A DNA stretch of 64,000 nucleotides from an uncultured Bacteroidales bacterium (GTDB taxonomy: Bacteria; Bacteroidota; Bacteroidia; Bacteroidales; UBA932). Positions 33,159 through 42,612 of the stretch are shown piece after piece. The notes beneath the pieces are model-generated. The model did not search any database, was not told where the DNA came from, and worked only from the letters and a program-made list of their open reading frames with translations. The position numbers and the translations under genes are program-made. Within the stretch, counting starts at the first letter, position 1, and each line of letters begins with the position of its first letter. The stretch is from contig CAKUXR010000006.1 of NCBI GenBank assembly GCA_934700615.1, positions 56,493 through 120,492 of the forward strand, read 5' to 3'.

Positions 33159-34463
33159 TTAATTTGTAGAGTCAGTGGTCTCCTCTATCCTCAGCTTTAT
33201 TGAAGAGATGTAGCCATTGATTTTCAGTTCAGTCCACATCCTGTTCTTGACAATCAGGGGGCGGCCGCGCTTTTTCGTTGGAGAGAGTCCGACATAGAAA
33301 GTGTTTCCCGAAAGTACGGCGGCATTGCTGCTCATGAGACAATAATCCGTATCTGACATATATAGCGGAGTTGTCTCCCCGTACATTCTCGAGAGCGTAT
33401 AAATTACATCACCACTGGTATAGACATAAGCGATGTTGCCATTGTCAATGTAATAGTCCAATACCCTGTAGTGCCTGTCAGGTCCGAATTCTGTCCTGTT
33501 TTTATCCCACATCACAGAAGAGGAAGTCTCCCACATGTCAGTGGAATAGTCCGTCTTGACATAGACATTCGTGTCATACCATCTTAATCGGGTATTGCCG
33601 AACTGCTGATTTGAAGAACCGAATACCATCGGAATGAGATTGCCTCCGGCATAGAGCGCCACATTCGGCCCGTATCCGATTTGTGACACCGCCATAAACA
33701 TCATACCCATTATCAGCCGGACATCATAAATGTCCTGAATGTTGTTGTCCAGTTTTATTCTGGAAGAGGTCTCGTTTCTTACTAGGTATAATGCCGTCTT
33801 CTCCATAAGTGCCAGGGACCCGGGGTGTTGGAAGAAAAACACTAAATCTTTACCATCTTCGTAAAGGGCTCCTGTCTCCGAACAGGGATTGGCCATTTCT
33901 CCAAATATCACGCCCGAACCGTCCCCGAAGATATATTCACCGTTTTTCCTGAGGGACAGTCCCCGTCCGGTCCTGTTCTGCCCAAGCGTATAGACGTCCT
34001 GCCCTTTGACCAGAAATCCGCAAATCATCTCCCTCCCGTCATATCTGAACAACTCGACTCCGTCGCGGCAGATGACGGTCTGTGTCAATGTCGAAAAATC
34101 CGTATAAATGTGGCTTCCTACCAGCCTGTGCATGTCCGGATCATTGCTGATGAAAGTTCCTGCACCTCCAGGCAGAGACAGAATCTTCTCATCATTCCTA
34201 TAGACGCACAGGTGGAAAGTGCGCTCCTCGCCGGCAGAATCCCTCTGCCAGTCGTAGTCCTGCGGAAACTCTACAGTTGTCATGAATACGGTCGTATCTG
34301 CTTGGATATCAGGACCTCCTCCTCCGGGCTTGTTATAGTGTTTCTTGCCCGACATGTCTCCTGCATCCGATCTGCGTTTGACAAGAATCATCTCGTCAAT
34401 GTCCCCGCATCCCCCGATAAGAATCAAGGTAGAGGCCAATGCTATTTTCAATAATCTTCTCAT
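33159..34463 (-). CDS. Predicted lipoprotein of unknown function
   Basis: The protein has 434 residues from the ATG at 34463, which gives a lipoprotein signal (MRRLLKIALASTLILIGGCGDID); an in-frame start at 34601 lacks one. I recognise no family. The mature protein is rich in Gly, Tyr and Asp with recurring short beta motifs such as SLPGGAGTF, YTLGQN and LSGNTFYVGLSPTKK, which suggests a propeller or other all-beta fold. It follows the ECF sigma/membrane protein pair on the same strand but is separated from it by a terminator-like hairpin. Confidence 0.6.
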   Translation of the reverse strand: MRRLLKIALASTLILIGGCGDIDEMILVKRRSDAGDMSGKKHYNKPGGGGPDIQADTTVFMTTVEFPQDYDWQRDSAGEERTFHLCVYRNDEKILSLPGGAGTFISNDPDMHRLVGSHIYTDFSTLTQTVICRDGVELFRYDGREMICGFLVKGQDVYTLGQNRTGRGLSLRKNGEYIFGDGSGVIFGEMANPCSETGALYEDGKDLVFFFQHPGSLALMEKTALYLVRNETSSRIKLDNNIQDIYDVRLIMGMMFMAVSQIGYGPNVALYAGGNLIPMVFGSSNQQFGNTRLRWYDTNVYVKTDYSTDMWETSSSVMWDKNRTEFGPDRHYRVLDYYIDNGNIAYVYTSGDVIYTLSRMYGETTPLYMSDTDYCLMSSNAAVLSGNTFYVGLSPTKKRGRPLIVKNRMWTELKINGYISSIKLRIEETTDSTN

Positions 34464-34496
34464 ACGTGCTTTTTTCTGCAAGTATGGGATAAAAAT

Positions 34497-34531
34497 AAAT
34501 CCCCTGAAACTTTTTTGCCAAGCCCAGGGGA
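34497..34531 (-). terminator. Terminator-like hairpin after the sigma/membrane protein operon
   Basis: On the minus strand AATTCCCCTG / CAGGGGATTT form a stem with an 18-nt loop, followed by ATTTTTAT. It lies about 75 nt after the stop of the gene at 34606 and before the lipoprotein start at 34463. Confidence 0.55.
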
Positions 34532-34605
34532 ATTTCACCACAATTATATGATCCTTAAATAAAATTAATTTTAAAGATTCGTATAACGTGCATATTGTCA
34601 AATGG

Positions 34606-35859
34606 TTAGATGTTAACTCTCAAGCCAATCTCGAAATCCATCATAAATGGCTGTTGTGTCCTGATGCTTACTGGTTGGTCGCAGTCGAAGAAATATCTGA
34701 CACCAGGATTGACATAGATTCCGAGCCTGTCAATGACATTGAATTCGACTCCGAGTCCGGCACCTGCAGAGAACTGCAGGCCTTTAGCTTTTTCTGAATA
34801 GGTGATTCTCTCAGGTCCGTCCAAAACCTTGAATTTGTTGGAAACGGCCTTTTCCGCAGTTCCGCCTGCATATGCGTATAACTTTATCCTTTGCCCGCTC
34901 AGGAATGTGTAATATGCATTTACAGGGATTCCTATATAATGGGTAGTATGTCTGATGTCAGATTCTATGTCATGTTTGAGGACTCCGTCCAGATACTCAG
35001 TATATTTTCCGGCGAAAGTTCTCTGAAGCATGGTGTAGTTCAGTCCTGTACCGATAGCCCAATTGTTGCCGAAGCTGATTTTTACTGTCGCTCCGAATGT
35101 TACAGGTATCGCGTAAGAGGAATTCTTGCTTGTCTGCTCGATGTACTTCGTGCTTCCGACCGGAAGAATCGGTGCCTTATGTCCTCCGAACCTGTTGATG
35201 CCCTTGGCATCTCCGTTGCTCGCCACATCTCCGCCCATGAGGAACGATACTCTCGCCGCCTGTCGTCCGGTTTCTTCATCAATGTTGCTGAAAGGATCTC
35301 CTACGTATTCATCGTCAGAAGGTTCGCTTTCTTTCGGACTGTCAGGGGTAACATTGACAATCTCCTCATGCCTGTCTTCGGAAATATTGGTCTGGATCTC
35401 TTCGTCACCAGGGGCAACCTGAACCGTCTCTGGCTCTGAGGCTTCTGTTGTAACCACGTGAGTGACAGCAGGTTCAGTTTTTCTGACAGGACGTTCCGCA
35501 ACTTTCTTTGTCGGGATATCCGGCCTTTCCGCTACATTCTCAGCCAGCATGTCCTGCTTGAGAGTCTCCTTGTTCTGCCCGGACACCACGACTTCCGCGG
35601 TGGTCATAGGTTCCTGTGTCTCTTCTTTAGGCCAGAGTATCACACATAACGACACTACGGCAGCCGCCGCGATTCCGGTCATTGCATATCTGACCCAGAA
35701 AGGCAGCACCTTCCGTTTCTTGTCTGATGAAGCAGCACTTTCAGCGGCATCGAGCCGTGCGAACACGTCATCCATGATATGCGAAGGAACAGATTCCTCC
35801 GCATTCTCAAGCATTGACCTGAAAGCGTTGTCGAATTCGTTATATCCGTTTGTCTTCAT
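34606..35859 (-). CDS. Sigma-linked membrane protein with C-terminal outer-membrane barrel-like domain
   Basis: The protein has 417 residues. A cytoplasmic N-terminus of about 50 residues, one membrane helix (WVRYAMTGIAAAAVVSLCVILWP), a long Glu/Pro/Thr-rich periplasmic linker and a C-terminal domain resembling small outer-membrane beta-barrels (FGATVKISFGNNWAIGTGLNY, YIGIPVNAYYTF, GLGVEFNVIDRLGIYVNPGVRYFFD) are visible. Bacteroidetes often encode such a protein next to an ECF sigma factor; it may act as the anti-sigma or sensor. Its start overlaps the sigma gene by 20 nt, which argues for coupled synthesis. Confidence 0.75.
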   Translation of the reverse strand: MKTNGYNEFDNAFRSMLENAEESVPSHIMDDVFARLDAAESAASSDKKRKVLPFWVRYAMTGIAAAAVVSLCVILWPKEETQEPMTTAEVVVSGQNKETLKQDMLAENVAERPDIPTKKVAERPVRKTEPAVTHVVTTEASEPETVQVAPGDEEIQTNISEDRHEEIVNVTPDSPKESEPSDDEYVGDPFSNIDEETGRQAARVSFLMGGDVASNGDAKGINRFGGHKAPILPVGSTKYIEQTSKNSSYAIPVTFGATVKISFGNNWAIGTGLNYTMLQRTFAGKYTEYLDGVLKHDIESDIRHTTHYIGIPVNAYYTFLSGQRIKLYAYAGGTAEKAVSNKFKVLDGPERITYSEKAKGLQFSAGAGLGVEFNVIDRLGIYVNPGVRYFFDCDQPVSIRTQQPFMMDFEIGLRVNI

Positions 35860-36391
35860 TGCTTTTTCTTATCTTGTCCTGCAGTATCGCACGTGCCCTG
35901 TTCAGCTGAGACCTTGAGCCTGCCGAGCTGATATTCAGCGCTTTGGCTATCTCCTCATGACTGAATCCCTCTATGGCGAACATGTTGAACACTGTTCTGT
36001 AACCGGTAGGCAGGGACGCGACCAGCTGCATGATTTCCTTATATCCCAAATTCTGTATCTGAGACGGCACGTCACTGCTCAGACTCCTTGCATTCTCCAA
36101 TGTGTCGCTCAATTTCAGCGCATCATTTTTCCTCAGGGACATAAGTGCAGTATTGACAAAGATCCGTCTCGCCCATCCTTCGAAAGAGCCCTCGTTAGAA
36201 AACGACTTCAACTTGCTGAAAAGCGTCACGAAACCATCCTGCAGGATATCTTCTGCGGCATCGCGGTCTCCCATATAACGGATGCATAGAGCGAACATTT
36301 TGGGCGACAGTGCCTCGTACAGTTTCTTCTGTGCGGCTCTGTCTCCCTTTATACAGCCCTCTATGTAATCATTATAACTAGGCTTTTCCAT
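35840..36391 (-). CDS. ECF RNA polymerase sigma factor
   Basis: The protein has 183 residues. Region 2 (YEALSPKMFALCIRYMGDRDAAEDILQDGFVTLFSKLKSF, EGWARRIFVNTAL) and region 4 (LPTGYRTVFNMFAIEGFSHEEIAKALNISSAGSRSQLNRARAIL) are complete. It probably responds to an envelope signal through the overlapping downstream membrane protein. Regulon unknown. Confidence 0.93.
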   Translation of the reverse strand: MEKPSYNDYIEGCIKGDRAAQKKLYEALSPKMFALCIRYMGDRDAAEDILQDGFVTLFSKLKSFSNEGSFEGWARRIFVNTALMSLRKNDALKLSDTLENARSLSSDVPSQIQNLGYKEIMQLVASLPTGYRTVFNMFAIEGFSHEEIAKALNISSAGSRSQLNRARAILQDKIRKSNEDKRI

Positions 36392-36464
36392 CTCGTTAGA
36401 GCCCCTCGTTGTGTAACCGGATTATAGATGCAGATCGCATCAGAAATGTTGCATGGGATATAAA

Positions 36465-37643
36465 TTATCTCAGCCAAGTTTCGGGATTCTGAGGTGTAGT
36501 GCCCTTCCAGATCTGGAAATGAAGCTGCGTTACTCCGTCGATCGTATCGACGGTGCCGATGACTTCACCTGTCTTGACCTTGTCTCCGGTCTTTACGTTG
36601 CATGCCCCCAGTTTGCAATAGAAGGAGAAATAATTTCCATGCTGGATGAGCACGCACTTGTTGTATCCCGGCATCACGACAATCTGTTTGACCTCACCGT
36701 CGAATACCGCTTTGACCTGGGTCCCCTTGCCCAGAGATATGTTCACGCCGTTGTTGAAAGGCAGTTTGACTGACTTGAAAACCGGATGGTAATGCTGTCC
36801 GAAATGATCCACTACAGGTCCCTCGGCCGGCCACGGCAGTTTTCCCTTGTTCTTGGCGAACTCCGCATCCAGCTTTATGTCGACAGGTTTCCTGGATGTC
36901 GCTTTGCCTCCCTTGTTTACCGCCGCCGCGATAATCCTCTGGATTTCGCGGTTCAGTGCATCGACTTGTTTCCTTTTGGTGGCAAGTTGCTTCTGGTATT
37001 TTACCTTGTTTCTGTTGAGTTGTGATACAAGTCCCTGTGACACAGCCTCTTCCTTCTGGAGCTGGGCTACCTCGGCCTCTCTTCTGGCCTTGACCTGAGC
37101 GGCCGCCGATTTCAGAGTCTGGAGAGTGTCCAGTTCTCTCTGGAGTTCAGCCCTGGTCTCGATAATCTTCTCTCCCTGCCTGTTCATCTCGGAAGAGAGA
37201 TTGCGCAGATATCCCAGTCTTCGGAACGCCTGCCCGAGATTGTCGCTTGCAAGAATATACATGTACCAGATTTTGGAATCTCTGTTCTTGTATGCGCTCT
37301 TCACAAGCTTCGAATAGTATAGCGAAAGGGTGTCAAGCCGGTTCTGCACCCGCTTGGCATCCGCCTGTTTGACATTGATCTTATTTGTCAATGCCGATAT
37401 TTCTTTGTCACTTTCAGCGACCAGTTCCTTCCTGTCCGCGACTTTCTTCCTGACAAGCCCCAACGTCGCCATCGCGTCACTGCTTTTGGCGGCATTGTCT
37501 TTCAACTGCTTGTCTATCAATGCTATTTCTTTTTCCAGTTTGGCTTTCCTGCTTTCCTGGACTCTGGTGTCCTGTGCATGGGAGCAGAGCGGAATCATTA
37601 TGACAGCCGCTGCCAGAAGGAAGATTCGTGCGGATGAAGTCAT
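36465..37643 (-). CDS. EnvC-like murein hydrolase activator (M23 domain)
   Basis: The protein has 392 residues. A signal peptide (LAAAVIMIPLCSHAQ) is followed by long coiled coils to about residue 250 and a C-terminal LytM/M23 domain (PWPAEGPVVDHFGQHYHP, LPFNNGVNISLGKGTQVKAVFDGEV, VLIQHGNYFSFYCKLG, LHFQIWKG). The zinc ligands of active M23 enzymes are incomplete: the first HxxxD pattern is NGVN, so it is probably an activator of amidases, working with FtsEX. It overlaps the upstream TPR gene by one base. Confidence 0.88.
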   Translation of the reverse strand: MTSSARIFLLAAAVIMIPLCSHAQDTRVQESRKAKLEKEIALIDKQLKDNAAKSSDAMATLGLVRKKVADRKELVAESDKEISALTNKINVKQADAKRVQNRLDTLSLYYSKLVKSAYKNRDSKIWYMYILASDNLGQAFRRLGYLRNLSSEMNRQGEKIIETRAELQRELDTLQTLKSAAAQVKARREAEVAQLQKEEAVSQGLVSQLNRNKVKYQKQLATKRKQVDALNREIQRIIAAAVNKGGKATSRKPVDIKLDAEFAKNKGKLPWPAEGPVVDHFGQHYHPVFKSVKLPFNNGVNISLGKGTQVKAVFDGEVKQIVVMPGYNKCVLIQHGNYFSFYCKLGACNVKTGDKVKTGEVIGTVDTIDGVTQLHFQIWKGTTPQNPETWLR

Positions 37644-39328
37644 TATTCCTGGCCCTCCGCCGCCTTGTTTTTGGCCTGCTGCCTATAGACTTTGGCCAGG
37701 TCATTTTCTCCAAGTGCCTCAAGTACAGCCGCATAGTGGTTGAGGATAGTGGCGCTGTCCTTTCCTCCGTACAGCATCGCATGCTTGAAGAAAGGCTTGG
37801 CTTCCAATGCTTTGCCCTGAAGATAAAGAATCCATCCGAATGTGTCCAGATAAGTGGCGTTGTCCGGTTCGGCCTCCACTGTTTTCTTGCTCATGGCGTA
37901 GGCCTTCTTGAGTTTCTTGCCCTCTTCCGACAGGTAGTATGCATAGTTATTCAGCACCGGGGCGTAACCCGGAGCTATCTTCAGGACATTGTCATAAGCC
38001 TTGTATGCCTTCGGAGTATCATTCATGAGATGATAGACATCACCCATCATGCTCCAGGCGGTCACTGCCACCGCGCTGTCGCGAGGCGCTATTCTCAGCA
38101 TCTTTTCGCAGTTTGCAATCACGCCCTTGTAATTCTTCAGATTGAATTCTCCGGCATTGGCATAATCGATGAATCCGATTTCATCGGGGAATTTTGTCAA
38201 TGCGGAATCGCTCACCGCCACGACTTGTTTCCAATCCTGCATGTAGGCGAGAATCTGGATGTAGCTTGCCATGGCACCCTTGCTGTCAGGATTCAGTTTC
38301 GTAATCTGTCGGAACATGCCTGCAGCCTCTGGTTTCCTGTCAGTGAGGAAATAGTAGAGTCCCGCGGTCTCCATTATCAATGAATCTGACGGATGTGCGT
38401 CCATGGCCACGTTCATCGTGGAGTCAAACTGATGCTGGAATGATTTTATGAATCTTGGATCTGTTTGTCTGATAATGGCTTGCAGATAGTTTGCCTTGCC
38501 CTCGGACGGTGCAGACCTGTCTGCCATAAGTTCATCCAAGGCCTCGAAATACTGCGGATACTTTCTTGTGATCCTATATGCTTCCGCCTTGCCGAGCAGG
38601 GCAGGGGAGCAACTTCTGTCGATGGACAATGCCTCGTTGTAATAGGCTAATGCTGTCGAGTCGTTGTACATGCCCATCTCGTAGTCGCCCAAGATTGACA
38701 ACACCTGCGGGGACGAGTACTCTTTGTTGTATTCCTCCAGTTCCTTGAATGCCTCCTCGTTCTTGTTCTGCTGACGCAGAATATTGAATTTGGTCATCAC
38801 CGTCCCGTCGCTCTTTCCGAACTGCGTCTCGATGTCCCTGATCGTGCTGAGGGCCTTATCGTATTGCTGCTGATTTATATACAGGTTTGCCAGACTGTAA
38901 TACAGGTCGCCTTTCTTAGGAAAATCTTTCAGCAGCGACTCGTACATGTCTGTCGTCAGGACAGCCCTCCCCGTCATACTGTAAAGTCCGGCAAGCATAT
39001 AGCGGTACCAGTAGTTCGTGGAGTCGAGCGCCACCGCATGCTTCAAGTCCTTCTCCGCTCCTGTGGCATTGTTCAGCCTCATGCTGCAAAGTCCTCTGTA
39101 GTAATACGCTGCATCGTTATCCGGAACCGTCTTGATGATTTCGTCCAGAATCGCCGACGCTTTTTTCCAGTTTCCGTTTTCGTACTCCTGCACCGCGTCG
39201 ATCAGCAATCCGTCGCCGTTCACCGCCTTTGCGGCCCTTGTCTGGGCCGAGGCTGTTATTGTCAATGTCAATGCTACCAGAACTGTCAGCAAGTTTTTGA
39301 CTGTCAATGCTGTTATATTTGGTTTCAT
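37643..39328 (-). CDS. Exported tetratricopeptide-repeat protein
   Basis: The protein has 561 residues from the ATG at 39328, which gives a signal peptide (MKPNITALTVKNLLTVLVALTLTITASAQ); a longer in-frame start at 39373 is less likely. About a dozen TPR units run through the protein (DNDAAYYYRGLCSMRLNNATGAEKDL, GDLYYSLANLYINQQQYDKAL, PVLNNYAYYLSEEGKKLKKA). Such proteins scaffold complexes; no enzyme motif is seen. Its stop overlaps the envC start (TAATG), so the two products probably work together in the envelope. Confidence 0.88.
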   Translation of the reverse strand: MKPNITALTVKNLLTVLVALTLTITASAQTRAAKAVNGDGLLIDAVQEYENGNWKKASAILDEIIKTVPDNDAAYYYRGLCSMRLNNATGAEKDLKHAVALDSTNYWYRYMLAGLYSMTGRAVLTTDMYESLLKDFPKKGDLYYSLANLYINQQQYDKALSTIRDIETQFGKSDGTVMTKFNILRQQNKNEEAFKELEEYNKEYSSPQVLSILGDYEMGMYNDSTALAYYNEALSIDRSCSPALLGKAEAYRITRKYPQYFEALDELMADRSAPSEGKANYLQAIIRQTDPRFIKSFQHQFDSTMNVAMDAHPSDSLIMETAGLYYFLTDRKPEAAGMFRQITKLNPDSKGAMASYIQILAYMQDWKQVVAVSDSALTKFPDEIGFIDYANAGEFNLKNYKGVIANCEKMLRIAPRDSAVAVTAWSMMGDVYHLMNDTPKAYKAYDNVLKIAPGYAPVLNNYAYYLSEEGKKLKKAYAMSKKTVEAEPDNATYLDTFGWILYLQGKALEAKPFFKHAMLYGGKDSATILNHYAAVLEALGENDLAKVYRQQAKNKAAEGQE

Positions 39329-39425
39329 ATCGTTTCGTTTTTTCGGGTATGTCATAATCAATGACCATACCAAACCGGGATAAACTCATGTCCCGCAAAT
39401 TGTCAGATTAACGAAACATGAATTA

Positions 39426-39433
39426 CAAATATA
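39426..39433 (-). promoter_or_regulatory. -7 element for the TPR/envC operon
   Basis: TATATTTG on the minus strand, a perfect -7 element, lies about 98 nt before the TPR start. No -33 box is seen. Confidence 0.4.
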
Positions 39434-39469
39434 ATGAAACCGAGGTGAAGAAGAAAATACTTTTTGGTA

Positions 39470-39976
39470 TTACTTGAACGGGATGATTTCTACTGCTCCC
39501 GGGATGTCATCATCCTCTTCCGGAGTCAGATGGATTATCCTCTGGTTGGAACTGCCGCGGAAGTGGAGCTGGGGATCTCTCAGGCTCTCGACATAGGGCC
39601 CGTCGACAAGTACGTCAATGTAAGGAAGCAGCATTGACAGGCGGCTGTCCGCAAGTATCTCCTCGTATGTGAAGCCTGTCCAGCACCAGATGGTCTTGTC
39701 TGTCTCTTCCTTGATTCTTCTCGCCAGTTCGGTGAATCCTTCCACCTGGTAGAACGGATCCCCTCCGCTGAATGAGACATTGCTCAGATCATCATCCTTT
39801 ATGATCTGCAGCAGGTCATTGACACTCATCTTGTGCCCGTTCTCGAAGTTCCATGACTGCGGGTTGTGGCATCCCGGACAATGATGCCTGCATCCGGCAC
39901 AATAAATGGAAGTGCGCAGGCCCGGCCCGTCAGCCATGGTCTGTTCCATCACTTCCATTATGTAAAGTTCAGACAT
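39470..39976 (-). CDS. nrdG: Anaerobic ribonucleotide reductase activating protein
   Basis: The protein has 168 residues. This radical SAM enzyme puts the glycyl radical on NrdD. The iron-sulfur motif is CRHHCPGC (CX3CX2C) within IYCAGCRHHCPGCHNPQSW, followed by SFSGGDPFYQ. It follows nrdD on the same strand after a 78-nt gap containing a perfect palindrome. Confidence 0.94.
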   Translation of the reverse strand: MSELYIMEVMEQTMADGPGLRTSIYCAGCRHHCPGCHNPQSWNFENGHKMSVNDLLQIIKDDDLSNVSFSGGDPFYQVEGFTELARRIKEETDKTIWCWTGFTYEEILADSRLSMLLPYIDVLVDGPYVESLRDPQLHFRGSSNQRIIHLTPEEDDDIPGAVEIIPFK

Positions 39977-39985
39977 TCTATTTAC

Positions 39986-40012
39986 TCAAGTTTCGCAAGT
40001 TATTTAACTTGC
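39986..40012. repeat. TCAAGTTTCGCAAG element and palindrome between nrdD and nrdG
   Basis: GCAAGTTA-TT-TAACTTGC (39995-40012) is a perfect 8-bp inverted repeat. The left part 39986-39999 matches the ispE/tsaE element at 32593-32606 in 13 of 14 bases, and similarity continues through ACTTGMTGA. The copy lies in the nrdG leader. Confidence 0.5.
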
Positions 40013-40054
40013 TGAATTGTTTCGTAAATTTGAGGCTCGCCTCTTGTTTGAGGG

Positions 40055-42262
40055 TTACTTATGTACGACCCTGTCTTTCAGCTCTGCCAGTTTGGCACTG
40101 TTCCACCTGTTGGTCGTGCCCACGAGGTATCCGGTAATCCTCTGCAACGTGTCAATGTTATGTCCGTGACAATGAGGGCATTCCGTTAGGTTCTCACTCG
40201 CATCCTCGAATCCGCAGTCCAGACAGCGGTTCCTGTTGTGGTTCACGCTGCCGTAGCCGATATTGTACTTGTCCATAAGGTCCACAATGTTCATGATGGC
40301 CTCAGGATTATGCGTCGCGTCTCCGTCGATTTCCACGTAGAAGATATGGCCGCCCCTTTCCAAATCGTGATATGGGGCCTCCACTTCAGCCTTATGCTTA
40401 GGTGTGCAATGGAAATACACCGGGACATGACTTGAATTCGTATAGTATTCCTTGTCCGTCACACCCTTTATGATGCCGAACTTCTTCTTGTCCATCTTGG
40501 TGAATCTGCCGGACAGGCCCTCCGCAGGAGTTCCCAATACACTGAAATTGTGCTGGAACTTCTCGGAATATTCATTGGCCTTGTCTCTCATATAGGTCAC
40601 GATGCGGAGGCCGAGTTCCTGAGCCTCCTCTGACTCTCCGTGATGCTTGCCTGTCAATGCGATAAGACATTCTGCAAGTCCGATGAAGCCGATGCCGAGA
40701 GTGCCCTGATTGATGACGGATTCGATTGTGTCTTCCGGTCTGAGTTCTTCACTGCCGATCCAGAGCTTGCCCATCAGCAGAGGAAACTGCTTCTTGAGCG
40801 CTGTCTTCTGGAAATTGTATCTCTCGCACAACTGCTGGGCAGTAATGTCGAGAACATCATCGAGTCTGTGGAAGAATTCCGTGATTCGCGCGGCCTTGTC
40901 CTCGATATCCATACATTCTATCGCGATACGGACAATGTTGATTGTCGTGAAACTGAGATTGCCTCTTCCGATGGAAGTCTTCGGCCCGAACCTGTTTTCG
41001 AAAACTCTTGTACGGCAGCCCATTGTAGCTACCTCATGGATATATCTCTTCGGATCATCAGCCCTCCACTCGGAACTCTGGTTGAACGTCGCGTCAAGGT
41101 TCAGGAAGTTCGGGAAGAAACGCCTTGCCGATACTTTACATGCGAACCTGTAGAGGTCGTAGTTCGGGTCGGTCTTGAGATAACTTACCCCGCGTTTCTT
41201 CTTCCAGATCTGTATAGGGAAAATGGCGGTGGAGCCATTGCCTACACCCTCATATGTGGTGTTGAGGATTTCACGGATTATGCAACGGCCTTCTGCGGAA
41301 ATGTCAGTACCGTAGTTTATCGAACTGAATACGACCTGATTTCCTCCGCGTGAATGGATGGTGTTCATGTTATGGACAAACGCCTCCATTGCCTGGTGGA
41401 CGCGGCTGACAGTCATATTGACAGCGTGCTGTTTCAGTCTTTCGTCTCCTTCGAGACCATTCAGGTCTTTCTTCAGGTAATCCTTGATTTCAGCGTTCTT
41501 CAGATAGTCGAGATCCCTGTTCTCCAGCATTGCCAGCTGGGCAATCTCCTCGATATATGTCTTTCTTACATAAGGCGCAAGATAGAAGTCGAATGCCGGA
41601 ATGGCCTGACCTCCATGCATTTCATTCTGGACTGTCTCCATGGAAATACATGCGAGAACCGCAGCGGTCTCTATCCTCTTCGCCGGTCTTGACTCTCCGT
41701 GTCCGGCATGGAATCCCTCATCCAGAATCTTGTCCAGAGGGTGCTGGAGGCATGTGAGACTCTTGGTAGGGTAGTAGTCCTTGTCGTGGATATGAATATA
41801 TCCGTTATAGACCGCCTCCCTGACATCTTCGGACAGCAGGCTTTCGTCAACGTATGTCTTTGTGGCCTCGGATGCGAACTTCATCATCATGCCGGCAGGT
41901 GTGTCGGCATTCATATTCGCATTTTCACGCGTAATGTCATTGGCCTGAGCATCAATGATTTCCTTGAAAATTTCGCAGGTCTTGGCCTTGCGGGCAAGAT
42001 TTCTCTGGTTGCGGTATGCGATATATTTCTTTGCGACTTCCTTGCGCGAACTCTTCATGAGTTCGAACTCCACGCAGTCCTGGATGGACTCGACACCCAT
42101 TTCTTCATTGTCCCTTTTGGAAATGACATCAGCGATTTTGGCCGCGAGAACGATATCTTCTCCGGCCTCGGTAACGTTCATCGCTTTCAATATGGCTGCG
42201 ACGATTTTCTGATTGTTGAAAGGTACGCGTCTTCCATCGCGTTTTACTACATACTTGACCAT
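40055..42262 (-). CDS. nrdD: Anaerobic ribonucleoside-triphosphate reductase
   Basis: The protein has 735 residues. An N-terminal ATP-cone (MVKYVVKRDGRRVPFNNQKIVAAILKA) gives allosteric control. The catalytic barrel follows, then a C-terminal zinc site with CLDCG and CPHCHG, and the glycyl radical loop RITGYLVGTTNRWN near residue 711. It makes deoxyribonucleotides without oxygen, which agrees with an anaerobe. It forms a unit with nrdG. Confidence 0.96.
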   Translation of the reverse strand: MVKYVVKRDGRRVPFNNQKIVAAILKAMNVTEAGEDIVLAAKIADVISKRDNEEMGVESIQDCVEFELMKSSRKEVAKKYIAYRNQRNLARKAKTCEIFKEIIDAQANDITRENANMNADTPAGMMMKFASEATKTYVDESLLSEDVREAVYNGYIHIHDKDYYPTKSLTCLQHPLDKILDEGFHAGHGESRPAKRIETAAVLACISMETVQNEMHGGQAIPAFDFYLAPYVRKTYIEEIAQLAMLENRDLDYLKNAEIKDYLKKDLNGLEGDERLKQHAVNMTVSRVHQAMEAFVHNMNTIHSRGGNQVVFSSINYGTDISAEGRCIIREILNTTYEGVGNGSTAIFPIQIWKKKRGVSYLKTDPNYDLYRFACKVSARRFFPNFLNLDATFNQSSEWRADDPKRYIHEVATMGCRTRVFENRFGPKTSIGRGNLSFTTINIVRIAIECMDIEDKAARITEFFHRLDDVLDITAQQLCERYNFQKTALKKQFPLLMGKLWIGSEELRPEDTIESVINQGTLGIGFIGLAECLIALTGKHHGESEEAQELGLRIVTYMRDKANEYSEKFQHNFSVLGTPAEGLSGRFTKMDKKKFGIIKGVTDKEYYTNSSHVPVYFHCTPKHKAEVEAPYHDLERGGHIFYVEIDGDATHNPEAIMNIVDLMDKYNIGYGSVNHNRNRCLDCGFEDASENLTECPHCHGHNIDTLQRITGYLVGTTNRWNSAKLAELKDRVVHK

Positions 42263-42365
42263 AGCGTGAATTATATTAGGTTCCTATGCGGCTGCACCGC
42301 ACAATGTGGTCTCTTTTCTCTTAATTTTTCCGGGAAAAACCACAGAAATCATGGGGTTATCCAGA

Positions 42366-42373
42366 CAAATATA
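42366..42373 (-). promoter_or_regulatory. -7 element of nrdD
   Basis: TATATTTG on the minus strand lies about 100 nt before nrdD. With the mdh terminator this is what I can see in the gene-free stretch 42263-42612. Confidence 0.5.
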
Positions 42374-42533
42374 AGGTAATTTGTCCTTTATCGGAAACAG
42401 TGTAAAAAAAAGTTATCAACAGTGCCGGGTGAAAAGACGGAAAAATCGCGCGCAGAACCGCCGCTGCCGCTTATTTTGAATGTTTATAAATTACATCAAT
42501 GCCGGAGAGCGGTCCTGAAGAACACTGCAAAAT

Positions 42534-42573
42534 AAAAAGGTCCACCGGACATAGTCGGCGGACCTCATATCCG
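42534..42573 (-). terminator. Rho-independent terminator of mdh
   Basis: On the minus strand AGGTCCGCCGA / TCCGGTGGACCT (with G-U pairs) and a TTTTTATTTTG tail follow the mdh stop by about 40 nt. Confidence 0.8.
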
Positions 42574-42612
42574 AGAGACTTCAGCAGTCTCTCTTATCTT
42601 TTACAGACCCGA

